NCBI GenBank assembly: GCA_902582875.1
Contig: CACHTV010000006.1
Coordinates: 1 to 46,857 of the forward strand
Length of the DNA: 46,857 bases
Origin: an uncultured Pelagibacteraceae bacterium
GTDB lineage: Bacteria > Pseudomonadota > Alphaproteobacteria > Pelagibacterales > Pelagibacteraceae
Direction of reading: 5' to 3'
Positions 27,231 to 37,238 of this stretch are shown here, in pieces; within the stretch, counting starts at the first letter, position 1; every line of letters begins with the position of its first letter. The notes below the pieces were generated by a model, which was not told where the DNA came from, searched no databases, and worked only from the letters and a program-made list of their open reading frames with translations. The translations under genes and the position numbers were made by a program.

Positions 27231-29042
27231 TTTTTTCTTTCTTCTAACCCATAATGTTCTTGGGTTTTTAATTTTTTTTCCTAAGATTTTACTTTTTTTA
27301 GATTTTTTAAGATTTGTTTTTCCGTCAGATTTAATTTTTTTTATCTTTTTATTATCCTGATCTTTTTCTACCTCAATGATTTCATTCACATTTTTAACTG
27401 TATCTATGATTTTTTTTGATCTATTTAGAAGTTCAATCTTATATTCTGGAATAATTAGTTTAGTATCAGCAATAAAATTAATTTTAAAAGAATATTTTTT
27501 TTCAAAATATTCAATTTCTTTTGACAATTTATTTTCAATATAAATTTTAACTTTTTCAGGAATATAAGCTTTTGTTATTTTAACCTTATTAGTAAATGCT
27601 AAAAGCTCAATTTTTTTTATAATTTTTTGAGAAAAAGAATTTAAAGAAAGCATAGTTTCCCAATTAATTGAAGCTTCTCTGAGTCTTTGTCTTGTCATTT
27701 CAAGTAAACCAAAATTACTTATTCTACCCACTTGAATTCTTGCTCTATCCTTTCTTATACTTTCTTTCATCTTTCTTTCTACTGTTCTTCTATTGTAAAA
27801 GTTCATCATGTCGATAAAATCTATTACAATTAAACCAGACAAGTCTCTAATTTTTATTTGACGAGCTATTTCTTCTGCTGCCTCGAGATTTGTGTTTAGC
27901 GCTGTTTTTTCTATGTTAGTTTGTTTTGTTGATTGACCAGAGTTTATGTCTATTGCAACAAGTGCTTCTGTAGGATTAATCACTAAATAACCTCCAGATT
28001 TTAATTTTACTGTAGGTTCAAAAATATTGTTTAGCTCTTTTTCTATATTAGCATCATGAAAAAGCGGAATTTTGCCTCTATATTTTTTGACGTTTTTAAC
28101 ATTTTTTGGCATTAATTCTTTCATAAATTTTTTTGCTTTTTGATAAGCTTCGTTACCATCGACGTATACATTTTTTGTATCATTATCGTACGTATCTCTA
28201 ATAGTTCTTTTAATGATATCTCCCTCTTCATAGACTAAAGAAGGAGCATTGGAATTTAAAGCTTTGTCCCCGATTTCTTCCCAAGTTTTTAAAGTATTTT
28301 TAAAATCTTTCTCTATCTCATTTCTTGTTTTATTTGCACCTGCAGTTCTAACTATTACTCCCATACTTTTTGGAATCTCAATTTCATTTAAAATAGATCT
28401 AATTTTTTTTCTGTCTGAAGAGTTAAATATTTTTCTGGATATACCTCCTCCCTTAGGTGTATTAGGCATTAAAACTATATACTTACCTGCTAGAGATATA
28501 AATGTTGTTAGAGCAGCTCCTTTTTGACCTCTCTCTTCTTTGATAACTTGAATTAAAATTACTTGGCCGGGTTTTATTACTTCTTGTATTTTATATCTTT
28601 TTAAACCATAAGAAGTTTTTAATTCTTCTCTATACTCTTTTTTAGCATCTTCATCAGTTTTTGTTAGATTTTTTTCATCTAATTTTTCATTTTGATTTTC
28701 TATGGTTTTATCATTAGATAAATCTTCTATAGTTTTATTTTTAAGATTTTCTCTTATTTTTTCTTCTGCATCTTTAATCTTTTCTTTATCCTCAGATGGA
28801 ATTTGATAATAGTCCGATTGAACATCGTTAAACCCTAGAAAACCATGCCTAGTTCTGCCAAAGTTTACAAATGCAGCCTGAAGAGAGGGCTCAACTCTAC
28901 TGATAGTTCCAAGATAAATATTGTTTTTAAAATTTAGCTTGCTTTTATCTTCAAGTTCATATTCTTCAATCGAAGAGTTGGATTTAAGAACGATACGAGT
29001 TTCATTTGGATGCGAAGCATCAATATATAAATTTTTTTCCAT
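27222..29042 (-). CDS. rne: Ribonuclease E/G family protein lacking the zinc-link
   Basis: This 606-residue endoribonuclease has an S1 RNA-binding domain at about 38-195 ([20 protein letters not shown], with a charged insertion at about 85-150 as in alphaproteobacterial RNase E). The 5'-sensor and DNase I-like regions follow. The metal-binding aspartates are in VAIDINSG near 365 and VIDFIDMM near 408. The family signature [12 protein letters not shown] is present. In most RNase E/G proteins a zinc-binding CPxC motif follows; here it is gone and the protein has no cysteine at all. The basic C-terminal tail is short, with no long degradosome scaffold. It processes rRNA and decays mRNA. Confidence 0.9.
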   Translation of the reverse strand: MEKNLYIDASHPNETRIVLKSNSSIEEYELEDKSKLNFKNNIYLGTISRVEPSLQAAFVNFGRTRHGFLGFNDVQSDYYQIPSEDKEKIKDAEEKIRENLKNKTIEDLSNDKTIENQNEKLDEKNLTKTDEDAKKEYREELKTSYGLKRYKIQEVIKPGQVILIQVIKEERGQKGAALTTFISLAGKYIVLMPNTPKGGGISRKIFNSSDRKKIRSILNEIEIPKSMGVIVRTAGANKTRNEIEKDFKNTLKTWEEIGDKALNSNAPSLVYEEGDIIKRTIRDTYDNDTKNVYVDGNEAYQKAKKFMKELMPKNVKNVKKYRGKIPLFHDANIEKELNNIFEPTVKLKSGGYLVINPTEALVAIDINSGQSTKQTNIEKTALNTNLEAAEEIARQIKIRDLSGLIVIDFIDMMNFYNRRTVERKMKESIRKDRARIQVGRISNFGLLEMTRQRLREASINWETMLSLNSFSQKIIKKIELLAFTNKVKITKAYIPEKVKIYIENKLSKEIEYFEKKYSFKINFIADTKLIIPEYKIELLNRSKKIIDTVKNVNEIIEVEKDQDNKKIKKIKSDGKTNLKKSKKSKILGKKIKNPRTLWVRRKKKLN

Positions 29043-29195
29043 TTTAATTGGATTCCTTTTAATCTGTTGAAATTTGTAGTTTTGTTTTTTAACATGCTTT
29101 TATAGTATACAATTTTATCATTAATTGCACTTATAATTACGCTATGAGATTATAATGCCCTAAGATAGCCAAATTTTATTCATTAAGTTATTAAA

Positions 29196-31544
29196 ATGTT
29201 CAAATACTTAAATTTTTCTATTAAATTTTTTATTATATTTGCTTTAATTTGTTTACTTTTTGCTTTTTCAACACTCTGGTATTTTTCTATTGGACTACCT
29301 GATTATAAAAAATTATCAAACTATCAGCCTCCTATTTCTAGCAGAGTATACTCTGGCGATGGAAAATTAATTGCAGAATATGCGTTGGAAAAAAGATTAT
29401 TTATTCCATTTGAGTCAGTTCCTAAAGAAGTGATTAATTCTTTTCTATCTGCTGAAGATAAAAATTTCTTTAGCCATCCAGGTATAGACGCAAAAGGAAT
29501 ACTTAGAGCTATATTTAAGAATTTAAAAAATATAAGTGAAAATAAAAGATTAGAAGGAGCTTCTACTATCACTCAACAAGTGGCTAAAAATTTTTTACTT
29601 ACTAATGAAGTCTCCTTAAATAGGAAAATTAAAGAAGCAATACTGGCCTTTAGAATAGAAAGAGCCTATTCAAAAGAAAGAATTTTAGAATTGTATTTAA
29701 ATCAAATTTATCTAGGTCAAGGAACTTATGGAATTGCGGCAGCAAGTCTAGAATATTTTGATAAATCTGTTAAAGATTTAAACTATACTGAAGCAGCACT
29801 CTTAGCAGCTTTACCTAAGGCTCCGAGTAGATACGACCCATTTAAATATCCAGAAGTTGCAAAATTTAGAAGAAATTTAGTGCTACAAAATCTAGAAGAT
29901 AATAATTACATCTCTAAAAAACAACTTTTGAAATTTAAAGAGTCTAAAATTATACTGAAAAGAAGAAAAATAGAAATTTTGAACGAAGCTAATTCATATA
30001 CTGAAGAGGTCAGAAGATCTATTAAAGAACAATATGGATTTAAAACACTTTATTCTGAAGGATTATCTATTCGAACTCCTCTGGATATCAATTATCAAAT
30101 GCAAGCTATTATCTCTTTGAGAAATGGCATTGAGTCGTATGACAGAAGACGTGGATGGAGAGGACCTATAACAAACAAATTAAAAAATTCAAATTGGAAG
30201 AAAAAAATAGAAAACTTAAAAATAGATCCAACTCTATATTGGAAAAAAGCAGAGATTTTAGAAATAAATCAATATGGATTGAAGTTTAAAACATTGAAAG
30301 GTTTAAAAGGCGATATTGCTTTAAAAAAACTTAAATGGGCTATCCCGAATAAAAAGGAAATTTCTGACAGATTTAATGTCGGTGATATTATATTTGTAAA
30401 GAAAGAAAAAGATGTTTGGGATTTAAAACAATATCCAAAAGTAAACGGAGGTATAGTAGTTTTAGATCCCTTTACAGGAGATGTGAAAGCTTTAGTTGGA
30501 GGTTTTAATTTTAAGTCTAGTGAGTTTAATAGAGTTACACAAGCTAAAAGACAACCAGGATCTGCTTTTAAGCCAATCGTTTATGCTGCTGCGCTCGAGA
30601 ATGGGTATTCGCCAAACTCAATTGTACTGGATGCTCCTTTTGTAGAGAGCCAAGGAGTTGGTTTAAAAGATTGGAAACCAGAAAATTATGGTAAAAAATT
30701 TTATGGCCCCTCAACATTAAGAAAAGGAATTGAATATTCTAGAAATTTAATGACCGTCAGAGTTGCTAAAACTTTAGGGTTAGATAAAATTCTAAATCTA
30801 TCAAATAAATTAGAAATCTATAGTGATATTCCAGAATTATTGTCGGTTTCTTTAGGAGCTGCAGAAACATCATTATTAAATCTTACTTCAGCTTATGCTT
30901 CATTCGCTAATGGCGGTAAAAAAATTAAACCAAATTTAATTAGTAGAATTCAAGACAGAAGAGGTAAAACAATTTTTAAATTAGATAATAAAAGATGCAT
31001 TGGATGTGATAAATTTTCTAATGAGTCAGAAATCTATCCAGTTATCGTAAATGAGAATGAAAGGGTATTAAGCGAAGAAACAGCTTATCAAATGACTTCA
31101 ATTTTACAAGGGGTTGTAGAAAGAGGAACTGGAAAAAAATTGAGAGATTTAAAGGTTCCTTTGGCTGGAAAAACTGGAACTACAAACAAAAATTATGACG
31201 CATGGTTTATTGGCTTTTCTTCAAACCTTGTAATAGGGGTATACGTAGGTTTTGATAGTCCAAAAACTCTTGGAAAGTATGAGACTGGTTCTAAAGCAGC
31301 ATTACCGATTTTCAAAGATTTTGTTAAAAACTCTCTTTTCAAAGAAGATTTTAAGGAATTTCAAATACCTGAAGGGATTTACTTAACTTCTTTAAACTAT
31401 GACACAGGATTAAAAGCTTCATTGGGTGAAAAAAATACTATTATCGAAGCTTTGAAAGCTGAAGATATTAACAATATCGATAATAACAAATTAATTTCAA
31501 TTAACAGTTATGATAAACTTATTAAATACAGGCAATTTTACTAA
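29196..31544 (+). CDS. mrcA: Penicillin-binding protein 1A (bifunctional transglycosylase/transpeptidase)
   Basis: This 782-residue inner membrane enzyme polymerises and crosslinks peptidoglycan. A single N-terminal anchor helix (about 10-32) precedes the GT51 domain, with catalytic Glu87 in SAEDKNFFSHPG and GASTITQQVAKN. An OB-like insert follows, then the transpeptidase domain with Ser456-x-x-Lys459 (GSAFKP), the YSRN motif, and Lys659-Thr-Gly (GKTGTT). Length is normal for class A PBP1a. The TAA stop overlaps the prfB start as TAATG. The amidase gene that often lies between rne and mrcA is absent. Confidence 0.96.
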   Translation: MFKYLNFSIKFFIIFALICLLFAFSTLWYFSIGLPDYKKLSNYQPPISSRVYSGDGKLIAEYALEKRLFIPFESVPKEVINSFLSAEDKNFFSHPGIDAKGILRAIFKNLKNISENKRLEGASTITQQVAKNFLLTNEVSLNRKIKEAILAFRIERAYSKERILELYLNQIYLGQGTYGIAAASLEYFDKSVKDLNYTEAALLAALPKAPSRYDPFKYPEVAKFRRNLVLQNLEDNNYISKKQLLKFKESKIILKRRKIEILNEANSYTEEVRRSIKEQYGFKTLYSEGLSIRTPLDINYQMQAIISLRNGIESYDRRRGWRGPITNKLKNSNWKKKIENLKIDPTLYWKKAEILEINQYGLKFKTLKGLKGDIALKKLKWAIPNKKEISDRFNVGDIIFVKKEKDVWDLKQYPKVNGGIVVLDPFTGDVKALVGGFNFKSSEFNRVTQAKRQPGSAFKPIVYAAALENGYSPNSIVLDAPFVESQGVGLKDWKPENYGKKFYGPSTLRKGIEYSRNLMTVRVAKTLGLDKILNLSNKLEIYSDIPELLSVSLGAAETSLLNLTSAYASFANGGKKIKPNLISRIQDRRGKTIFKLDNKRCIGCDKFSNESEIYPVIVNENERVLSEETAYQMTSILQGVVERGTGKKLRDLKVPLAGKTGTTNKNYDAWFIGFSSNLVIGVYVGFDSPKTLGKYETGSKAALPIFKDFVKNSLFKEDFKEFQIPEGIYLTSLNYDTGLKASLGEKNTIIEALKAEDINNIDNNKLISINSYDKLIKYRQFY

Positions 31545-32633
31545 TGCAAAATTTTGAAAATAAATTAGTTAATATTAATAAAACTCTGAATAATATCAGG
31601 GGGTATCTTTGAAAATAATAATATTCCATCAAAATTAAAAGAAATAGAAAAAACTCTTTTAAATCAAAATTTTTGGAAAGATAAAGCAAATGTTAAAAAA
31701 ACTGTAAAAGAAAAAAAAATTTACGAAAATATATTAAACTCTTATCAAAAATCTTTAAATGAGATTAATAATTTAAAAGATTTATATAATTTAGCTTTAG
31801 AAGAAAAAAATGATGAAATTTTACAAGACTGTGATCTTAAAATTAATCATTTATTAAAAATAATTAAGGGAGTTGAAATTAATTGTTTTCTTTCAGGGGA
31901 GAATGATAATTTTAATATTTATCTAGAAATACACGCGGGAGCTGGCGGAACAGAAAGTCAAGATTGGGCAGATATGTTAAGAAGGATGTATTTAAGATGG
32001 TTTGATAAAAAAAATTTCAAATATCAAATGATTAGTGAGCATAAAGGAGAAGAAGCTGGGATAAAATCATCAACATTAAAAGTTGAAGGAGAGTATCTTT
32101 ATGGATTAATGAGAGGAGAGTCAGGAGTCCATAGATTGGTTAGAATATCTCCTTTTGACAGCGGGGCTCGTAGACACACCAGTTTTGCAAGTGTTTGGGT
32201 ATATCCTGCAGTGGATGATGATATTAATATTAAGGTAGATGAAAAAGATCTCAGAATTGACACTTATAGATCTAGTGGAGCAGGAGGACAACATGTAAAT
32301 ACAACAGATAGCGCAGTAAGAATAACACATATTCCTTCAAAAATAGTTGTTCAGTGTCAAAATGAAAGGTCCCAGCATAAAAATAAAGAAACTTGTTATA
32401 AAATGCTCAAGGCAAGACTATACGAGTACGAAATGCAAAAAAGAGAAAAAGAAAATCAAGAAGAGTTAGATTTAAAAAAAGATATAGGTTGGGGAAATCA
32501 GATTAGATCTTATGTATTGCAACCATATCAACTTGTAAAAGATTTAAGGAATAAAGTTGAGAACACAAATCCATCAGATGTTTTAGATGGAAATATTGAT
32601 CAATTTATTGAAGCAGGAATAATAAACAAATAA
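31544..32633 (+). CDS. prfB: Peptide chain release factor 2 with programmed +1 frameshift
   Basis: RF2 ends translation at UAA and UGA. The first 22 codons from the ATG at 31544 run to an in-frame TGA at 31610-31612. A +1 shift there opens the frame that starts with GAA at 31611 and continues to 32633, giving 362 residues against 365 in E. coli. The stop-recognition tripeptide SPF is at 202-204 (RISPFDSGARRHTSF) and the catalytic GGQ is at 247-249. The coiled-coil domain 1 spans about 30-105. An annotation starting at the internal ATG at 31974 would lose the first 143 residues. Confidence 0.96.
31598..31612 (+). promoter_or_regulatory. prfB autoregulatory frameshift site
   Basis: AGGGGG (31598-31603), an internal Shine-Dalgarno-like sequence, is followed by TAT, then the slippery CTT and the TGA stop (31610-31612). 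This is the known prfB arrangement: low RF2 lets the ribosome pause at UGA and slip +1 from CUU to UUU, restoring RF2 synthesis. The spacing of three bases between AGGGGG and CTT matches E. coli exactly. The base after TGA is A rather than the usual C. Confidence 0.96.
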
Positions 32634-34825
32634 TGAAAAAGGTAATATTAAGAACAATCGTAATCTTGTTTTTTCTTTTAGTTTCATTAATGACAGTATT
32701 GTCTACTATAGGATTTAAGACAGATAGATTTAATCAATTAATTTCAAAAAGAATTTTAGAAAATAACAAAAATTTCTCTTTAAAATTGAAAAAAATAAAA
32801 TTTAAATTTGATATTAAAAATTTTAATTTATTTTTAGAAACTAAAAATCCAGAAGTAAATTATAAGAATTTAATAATTCCAATTAAAGAAGTAAAAGCTT
32901 ATTTAGATTTTATCTCATTGCTTAAATCAAAACCAAAGATTAATACGATCAATATATCGTCCAAAGAACTTGATATTAATCAATTAAAGAGAATTTTAAG
33001 TAAAACAAAACCTTCTAGCTTAAATAGTCTAGTTACTAATAGAATAAATAATGGAAAAATAGTTCTTAATTTAGAATTATTTTTTGATGATAGTTTAAAT
33101 ATAAATAACTTTATTGCAAAGGGTGAGATTAAAGAAATGAATGGAATTATAAATAACGAATTAAGTTTAAAAAATACAAGTTTTAATTTTTTTGCTGATT
33201 CAACAGATGTTTTAATTAAAAATATAACAAGTGAGACAGACGGTCTATTAATAAAAAATGGAAATTTAAAAATAGATAAAAATGAAAAGATAAATCTAAA
33301 ATTAGATTTTTCTAGTGAAGTAAATATAAATAAAAAAAATATTAATAATTTTTTACCATATTTAAAAAATATTAAATTCATAAATAAAGATACAAATTTT
33401 TATGCAGATTTAGATAATTTTTTAAATATTACATTTGATAAGACACTTAAAGTTACTGATTATGATTATTCTAATAAAGGTAGAGTTAAAAAACTCTTAG
33501 TTCAATTTGGGAATCCTATTCAAAACTCATACTTAGAGAATGATATTACCAATTTATATATTAAAGAATCAAATTTAAATGTTCGCTATTCATCTGACAA
33601 GAAGAATAGTATTAATGCAGCAGGATTATATAGTATTGATAATCAAAATTATCACAACTTCGAATTTAAAGATAATATTTCGAAAGGTTTTTCAAACATA
33701 GATTTAAACCTTGAACTTGATCAAGAACTTAGTGTTGATTTTATAAATTATAAAAAAGAGAAAAATACGATAGCTAAAATATTTTTAAACCTTGCTACAA
33801 AAAAAGATTTAGTTAATATAAAAAAATTTAATTATAAAGAAAATAAGAATTCAATTTCAATTGAAGACCTTAAAATAAATAAGAAAAATTTAATTTCACT
33901 TAAAAAAATTCAAGTTAAAACATTTGATAAAAAAAGTTTAAAGAATGATTTTATCTTAGAATTTGGAAAAAAGATAAAAGTTTTTGGAAACAGGTATGAT
34001 GCAAAAAATTTTAATAAATTTTTAACTAAAAAATCGGATGATAATATATTAAAAAAAATAAGTAAGGATATTGATATTGATTTAAAAAATATTGACACAC
34101 CTTTATCAAAAAAACTTAAAAATTTTAGATTAATAGGAGTTATAGAAAAAGGAAAATTTATAAAGATTTCATCTAAAGGAGATTTTGGAAATAATAAATT
34201 TTTAGACATTTCGATGAAAAGTGATGAAAAAAGAAAGAAAAGGTACTTAGAGGTTTATTCAGATTTACCAAAACCTTTGCTTTCCGAATATAGTTTTTTT
34301 AAAGGTTTATCAGAAGGAGTGTTAACTTTTTCTTCTGTGATTGAAAATAACTCCTCTTCATCAAAATTGATTATTGATGATTTTAAAATAGTAAATGCAC
34401 CTGGACTAGTAAAACTTTTATCACTTGCAGATTTAGGAGGACTAGCAGATTTAGCTGAAGGCGAGGGTTTGTCTTTTGAAAAATTGGAGATTAAGATGAG
34501 CAACAATAAAGGTTTTTTAAAATTAGAGGAAATTTTTGCTATTGGTCCTAGTATATCAGTTCTGATGGAGGGTTATAAAGCTCCAGACGAATTAACAAGT
34601 TTGAGAGGAACCTTAGTGCCTGCAAAAAACTTAAATAAACTTTTATCTAAAATTCCTGTTATAGGAGAAATAATTATTCCAAAAGAAATAGGAGAGGGCT
34701 TATTTGGTGTAAGTTTTAAAATGAAAGGCTATCCTGGAAAAATTAAAACCACAATAAATCCCATTAAAACCTTAACTCCTCGTTTTATTACTAAAGCTTT
34801 AGAAAAATCCAAAAAATCTAAATAA
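32633..34825 (+). CDS. AsmA/YhdP-like family membrane-anchored protein
   Basis: This 730-residue protein has an N-terminal membrane anchor (about 5-27) and then an extended, repetitive beta-rich region of lysine- and asparagine-rich strands. The C-terminal 150 residues match the AsmA/YhdP end: KIVNAPGLVKLLSLADLGG near 585-600, GPSISVLMEGYKAP, LRGTLVPAKNLNKLLSKIPVIG, and EGLFGVSFKMKGYPG. Proteins of this type form periplasm-spanning hydrophobic grooves implicated in moving phospholipids to the outer membrane. Its start shares TAATG with the prfB stop, so the two are coupled. Confidence 0.82.
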   Translation: MKKVILRTIVILFFLLVSLMTVLSTIGFKTDRFNQLISKRILENNKNFSLKLKKIKFKFDIKNFNLFLETKNPEVNYKNLIIPIKEVKAYLDFISLLKSKPKINTINISSKELDINQLKRILSKTKPSSLNSLVTNRINNGKIVLNLELFFDDSLNINNFIAKGEIKEMNGIINNELSLKNTSFNFFADSTDVLIKNITSETDGLLIKNGNLKIDKNEKINLKLDFSSEVNINKKNINNFLPYLKNIKFINKDTNFYADLDNFLNITFDKTLKVTDYDYSNKGRVKKLLVQFGNPIQNSYLENDITNLYIKESNLNVRYSSDKKNSINAAGLYSIDNQNYHNFEFKDNISKGFSNIDLNLELDQELSVDFINYKKEKNTIAKIFLNLATKKDLVNIKKFNYKENKNSISIEDLKINKKNLISLKKIQVKTFDKKSLKNDFILEFGKKIKVFGNRYDAKNFNKFLTKKSDDNILKKISKDIDIDLKNIDTPLSKKLKNFRLIGVIEKGKFIKISSKGDFGNNKFLDISMKSDEKRKKRYLEVYSDLPKPLLSEYSFFKGLSEGVLTFSSVIENNSSSSKLIIDDFKIVNAPGLVKLLSLADLGGLADLAEGEGLSFEKLEIKMSNNKGFLKLEEIFAIGPSISVLMEGYKAPDELTSLRGTLVPAKNLNKLLSKIPVIGEIIIPKEIGEGLFGVSFKMKGYPGKIKTTINPIKTLTPRFITKALEKSKKSK

Positions 34826-36053
34826 TTTTTATGAGGTAATGTTTCTTTTTTCCAAAAGAAATTTTTAAAATTTGTTCATTATTAAAATCATTCAGTTGAA
34901 TTATTTTATTTTCATCAGTTAAAATTTTATTATCTATTTTTAAAGCATTGCTTTTAATCGCTCTTCTAACTTCACTCTTAGAGGACATAATTTTATTTGA
35001 TGATAATAAGTCTAATATCTTAATTCCTTGTCCTAATTCATTTTTTTTAATTTTAATTTCAGGAAGGCCTGCTCCAGAACCACCAGTTTCAAAAGTTGTT
35101 TTTGCTGTTTTTTCAGCTTTTAAAGTTGAAGACTTACCATGTAACATCGTAGTAGCTTCATTTGCTAAAATAATCTTTAATTTATTAATATTATCATTTT
35201 TTATTTTTTCAATTTTGTTTAATGGTAAATCAGTAAACATTTTAAGAAATTTTATTACATCTCTGTCATCTGTATTTCTCCAAAATTGCCAATAATCATA
35301 TGAAGATAAAAGTTTATTATCTAGCCAAACTGCACCTTTCTCAGTTTTTCCCATTTTGGCTCCTGAAGCCAAAGTGATCAAAGGAGTTGTTAATCCAAAG
35401 ACTTGTTTAGAAGAATGTCTTTTAATCAAATCAACACCATTTACGATGTTACCCCATTGGTCTGAACCACCTATTTGCATTAGACAATTTTTAGATTTAT
35501 TAAGTTCGAGAAAATCATAGGCTTGTAAAATCATATAATTAAATTCCATATAGCTTAGTGATTGCTCTCTATCTAGTCTTAATTTTACACTATCGAAACT
35601 TAACATTTTATTAATTGTAAAATGTTTTCCAATTTCTCTTAAAAATTTTATATAATTCAATTTTCCAAGCCATTTATAATTATTTACAAATATTGGTTTT
35701 AATTTTGGATTATTTGTTTTTAAATAAATTTTAAAAACTTTTTCAATATTTTTTATATTTTTTTCTATCTGTTTTTCTGAAAGAATTTTTCTAGTTTCTT
35801 CTTTTCCTGAAGGATCTCCAATTCTTGTTGTTCCACCACCTAATAACACAATTGGTTGATGACCATGTCTTTGTAAAAGCCTTAGACACATTATTTGCAA
35901 TAAACTTCCCACGTGTAAACTTGATGCAGTGCAATCAAAACCAATATATGCTTTAATTTTCTTCTTACTCATCAAATATCCTAACTCTTCAGAATTAGTA
36001 CATTGATTGAAATATTCTCTATCTTTGAATTCTTGTAGAAATGAATTTTCCAT
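34818..36053 (-). CDS. tyrS: Tyrosyl-tRNA synthetase
   Basis: This 411-residue class I synthetase charges tRNA-Tyr. The HIGH-type motif appears as HVGS at 47-50, and the KMSKS-type loop as KMGKT near 235 (ASGAKMGKTEKGAVWLD). The tyrosine-binding segment YMILQAYDFLEL and the GGSDQWGNIVNG motif are present. A C-terminal S4-like RNA-binding domain occupies about 345-405. The KMGKT form is the one usual in this TyrRS subgroup. Its 3' end overlaps the AsmA-like gene by 8 bp. Confidence 0.97.
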   Translation of the reverse strand: MENSFLQEFKDREYFNQCTNSEELGYLMSKKKIKAYIGFDCTASSLHVGSLLQIMCLRLLQRHGHQPIVLLGGGTTRIGDPSGKEETRKILSEKQIEKNIKNIEKVFKIYLKTNNPKLKPIFVNNYKWLGKLNYIKFLREIGKHFTINKMLSFDSVKLRLDREQSLSYMEFNYMILQAYDFLELNKSKNCLMQIGGSDQWGNIVNGVDLIKRHSSKQVFGLTTPLITLASGAKMGKTEKGAVWLDNKLLSSYDYWQFWRNTDDRDVIKFLKMFTDLPLNKIEKIKNDNINKLKIILANEATTMLHGKSSTLKAEKTAKTTFETGGSGAGLPEIKIKKNELGQGIKILDLLSSNKIMSSKSEVRRAIKSNALKIDNKILTDENKIIQLNDFNNEQILKISFGKKKHYLIKII

Positions 36054-36113
36054 ATTTTTTTTAAAAATAGTGTAGAATCAATATACTAGATTTAAATTAA
36101 TTAAAAAATACAT

Positions 36114-37238
36114 ATGAGTAAAAGCTATTATAGCCTTGGTTTAATGAGCGGAACATCAGGGGACGGGGTCGATGCTTCAGTTATTCAGTCTGATGGAGAT
36201 ACTAAATATAAAGCAATTAAGAACAAGTATTTTCAATATGATAAGAAAACTTATCAAAAAATTCATAATTTGAAGGAGAAAATTCATAATTTGGTTGATC
36301 TAAAAAAATTTGCTAAAGAATTAATTGATTTAGAGAGGGAAATAACCTTATTCCATGCCGAAGTAATCAAAGAGGTTGATAAATACCAAAAAGCAGATGT
36401 CATAGGATTTCATGGGCAAACTATTTACCATAATTCACAGGAAAAAATTTCAAGACAACTAGGAGATGGAAAATTATTATCCCAACTAACAAAAAAAAAG
36501 ATTGTTTATAATTTTAGACAGAATGATATTAAAAATGGAGGAGAAGGTGCTCCTCTAACGCCAATATTTCACCAATTGCTTGCAACTCAATTTAAATTGG
36601 ACTTACCGACATGTATTTTAAATATAGGCGGGATATCAAATATAACTATCGTAGGAGAACCAACAGGAACTTATAGTTTCACTAGTAGAGATATAGGTCC
36701 TGGAAATTGTTTAATTGACTCTTGGGTAAGGAAAAATTCTAAGTTGTATTTTGACAAAGATGGACTTTTAGCTGCCAAAGGTACTAGAAATGATATTATC
36801 TTCGAGCAGGCACAAGAATTATTTGCTAATAGACCAAATCAAAAAAGTTTGTCTTTTGATGTTAATGATTTTGACGTTTCTTTTGCTAGAGGTCTTTCAC
36901 TTGAAGACGGAGCTACGACTCTCACAGATTTCACTGCGAGAGTTATTGGATCAGCTTTGTTCTCTCTTTTATCAAATGTTAACAATAAACTTTGGAAAGT
37001 TTTAGTTTGTGGGGGAGGAAGAAAAAATCATGTTTTAATTGAAAAGATTAAAAATAATACTCTAAAAAATATTGTCATTCAACCTATTGACGATTATGGA
37101 ATAGATGGAGATTTTGTAGAATCTCAAGCGTTTGGTTTTCTTGCTTTAAGATCAATTTTTAAACTCCCAATATCTTTTCCAGAAACAACAGGATGCAAAA
37201 AACCATCGACGGGTGGAGAAATAATTCAATTTAAATAA
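36114..37238 (+). CDS. anmK: Anhydro-N-acetylmuramic acid kinase AnmK
   Basis: This 374-residue ASKHA-fold kinase converts 1,6-anhydro-MurNAc to MurNAc-6-phosphate in cell wall recycling. The ATP-binding LMSGTSGDGVDAS is at about 9-21. Other conserved blocks are GFHGQTIYHN near 101, NIGGISNITIV near 170, DIGPGNCLIDSW near 190, and VCGGGRKNHVLIE near 298. Length is standard. A short 15-bp direct repeat lies near its 5' end. It is divergent from tyrS across 60 bp and ends 8 bp inside the hydrolase gene on the other strand. Confidence 0.96.
   Translation: MSKSYYSLGLMSGTSGDGVDASVIQSDGDTKYKAIKNKYFQYDKKTYQKIHNLKEKIHNLVDLKKFAKELIDLEREITLFHAEVIKEVDKYQKADVIGFHGQTIYHNSQEKISRQLGDGKLLSQLTKKKIVYNFRQNDIKNGGEGAPLTPIFHQLLATQFKLDLPTCILNIGGISNITIVGEPTGTYSFTSRDIGPGNCLIDSWVRKNSKLYFDKDGLLAAKGTRNDIIFEQAQELFANRPNQKSLSFDVNDFDVSFARGLSLEDGATTLTDFTARVIGSALFSLLSNVNNKLWKVLVCGGGRKNHVLIEKIKNNTLKNIVIQPIDDYGIDGDFVESQAFGFLALRSIFKLPISFPETTGCKKPSTGGEIIQFK
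36258..36293 (+). repeat. 15-bp direct repeat inside anmK
   Basis: AAAATTCATAATTTG occurs at 36258-36272 and again at 36279-36293, a period of 21 bp. It encodes KIHNL twice in frame (KIHNLKEKIHNL), so it looks like a recent in-frame duplication of seven codons in the N-terminal part of the kinase. Confidence 0.85.

Noticed and set aside
29043-29195. tRNA or small RNA in the largest gap (rne/mrcA, 153 bp)
   Set aside because: No T-arm GGTTCGA-like sequence, acceptor pairing or strong hairpin is visible. Two TATAAT words (29132-29137, 29151-29156) suggest only promoter DNA.
31544-31973. Apparent frame break before the RF2 open frame, looking like a truncated or broken prfB
   Set aside because: The classic AGGGGG-TAT-CTT-TGA site explains the frame change, and the joined protein has normal length and motifs.
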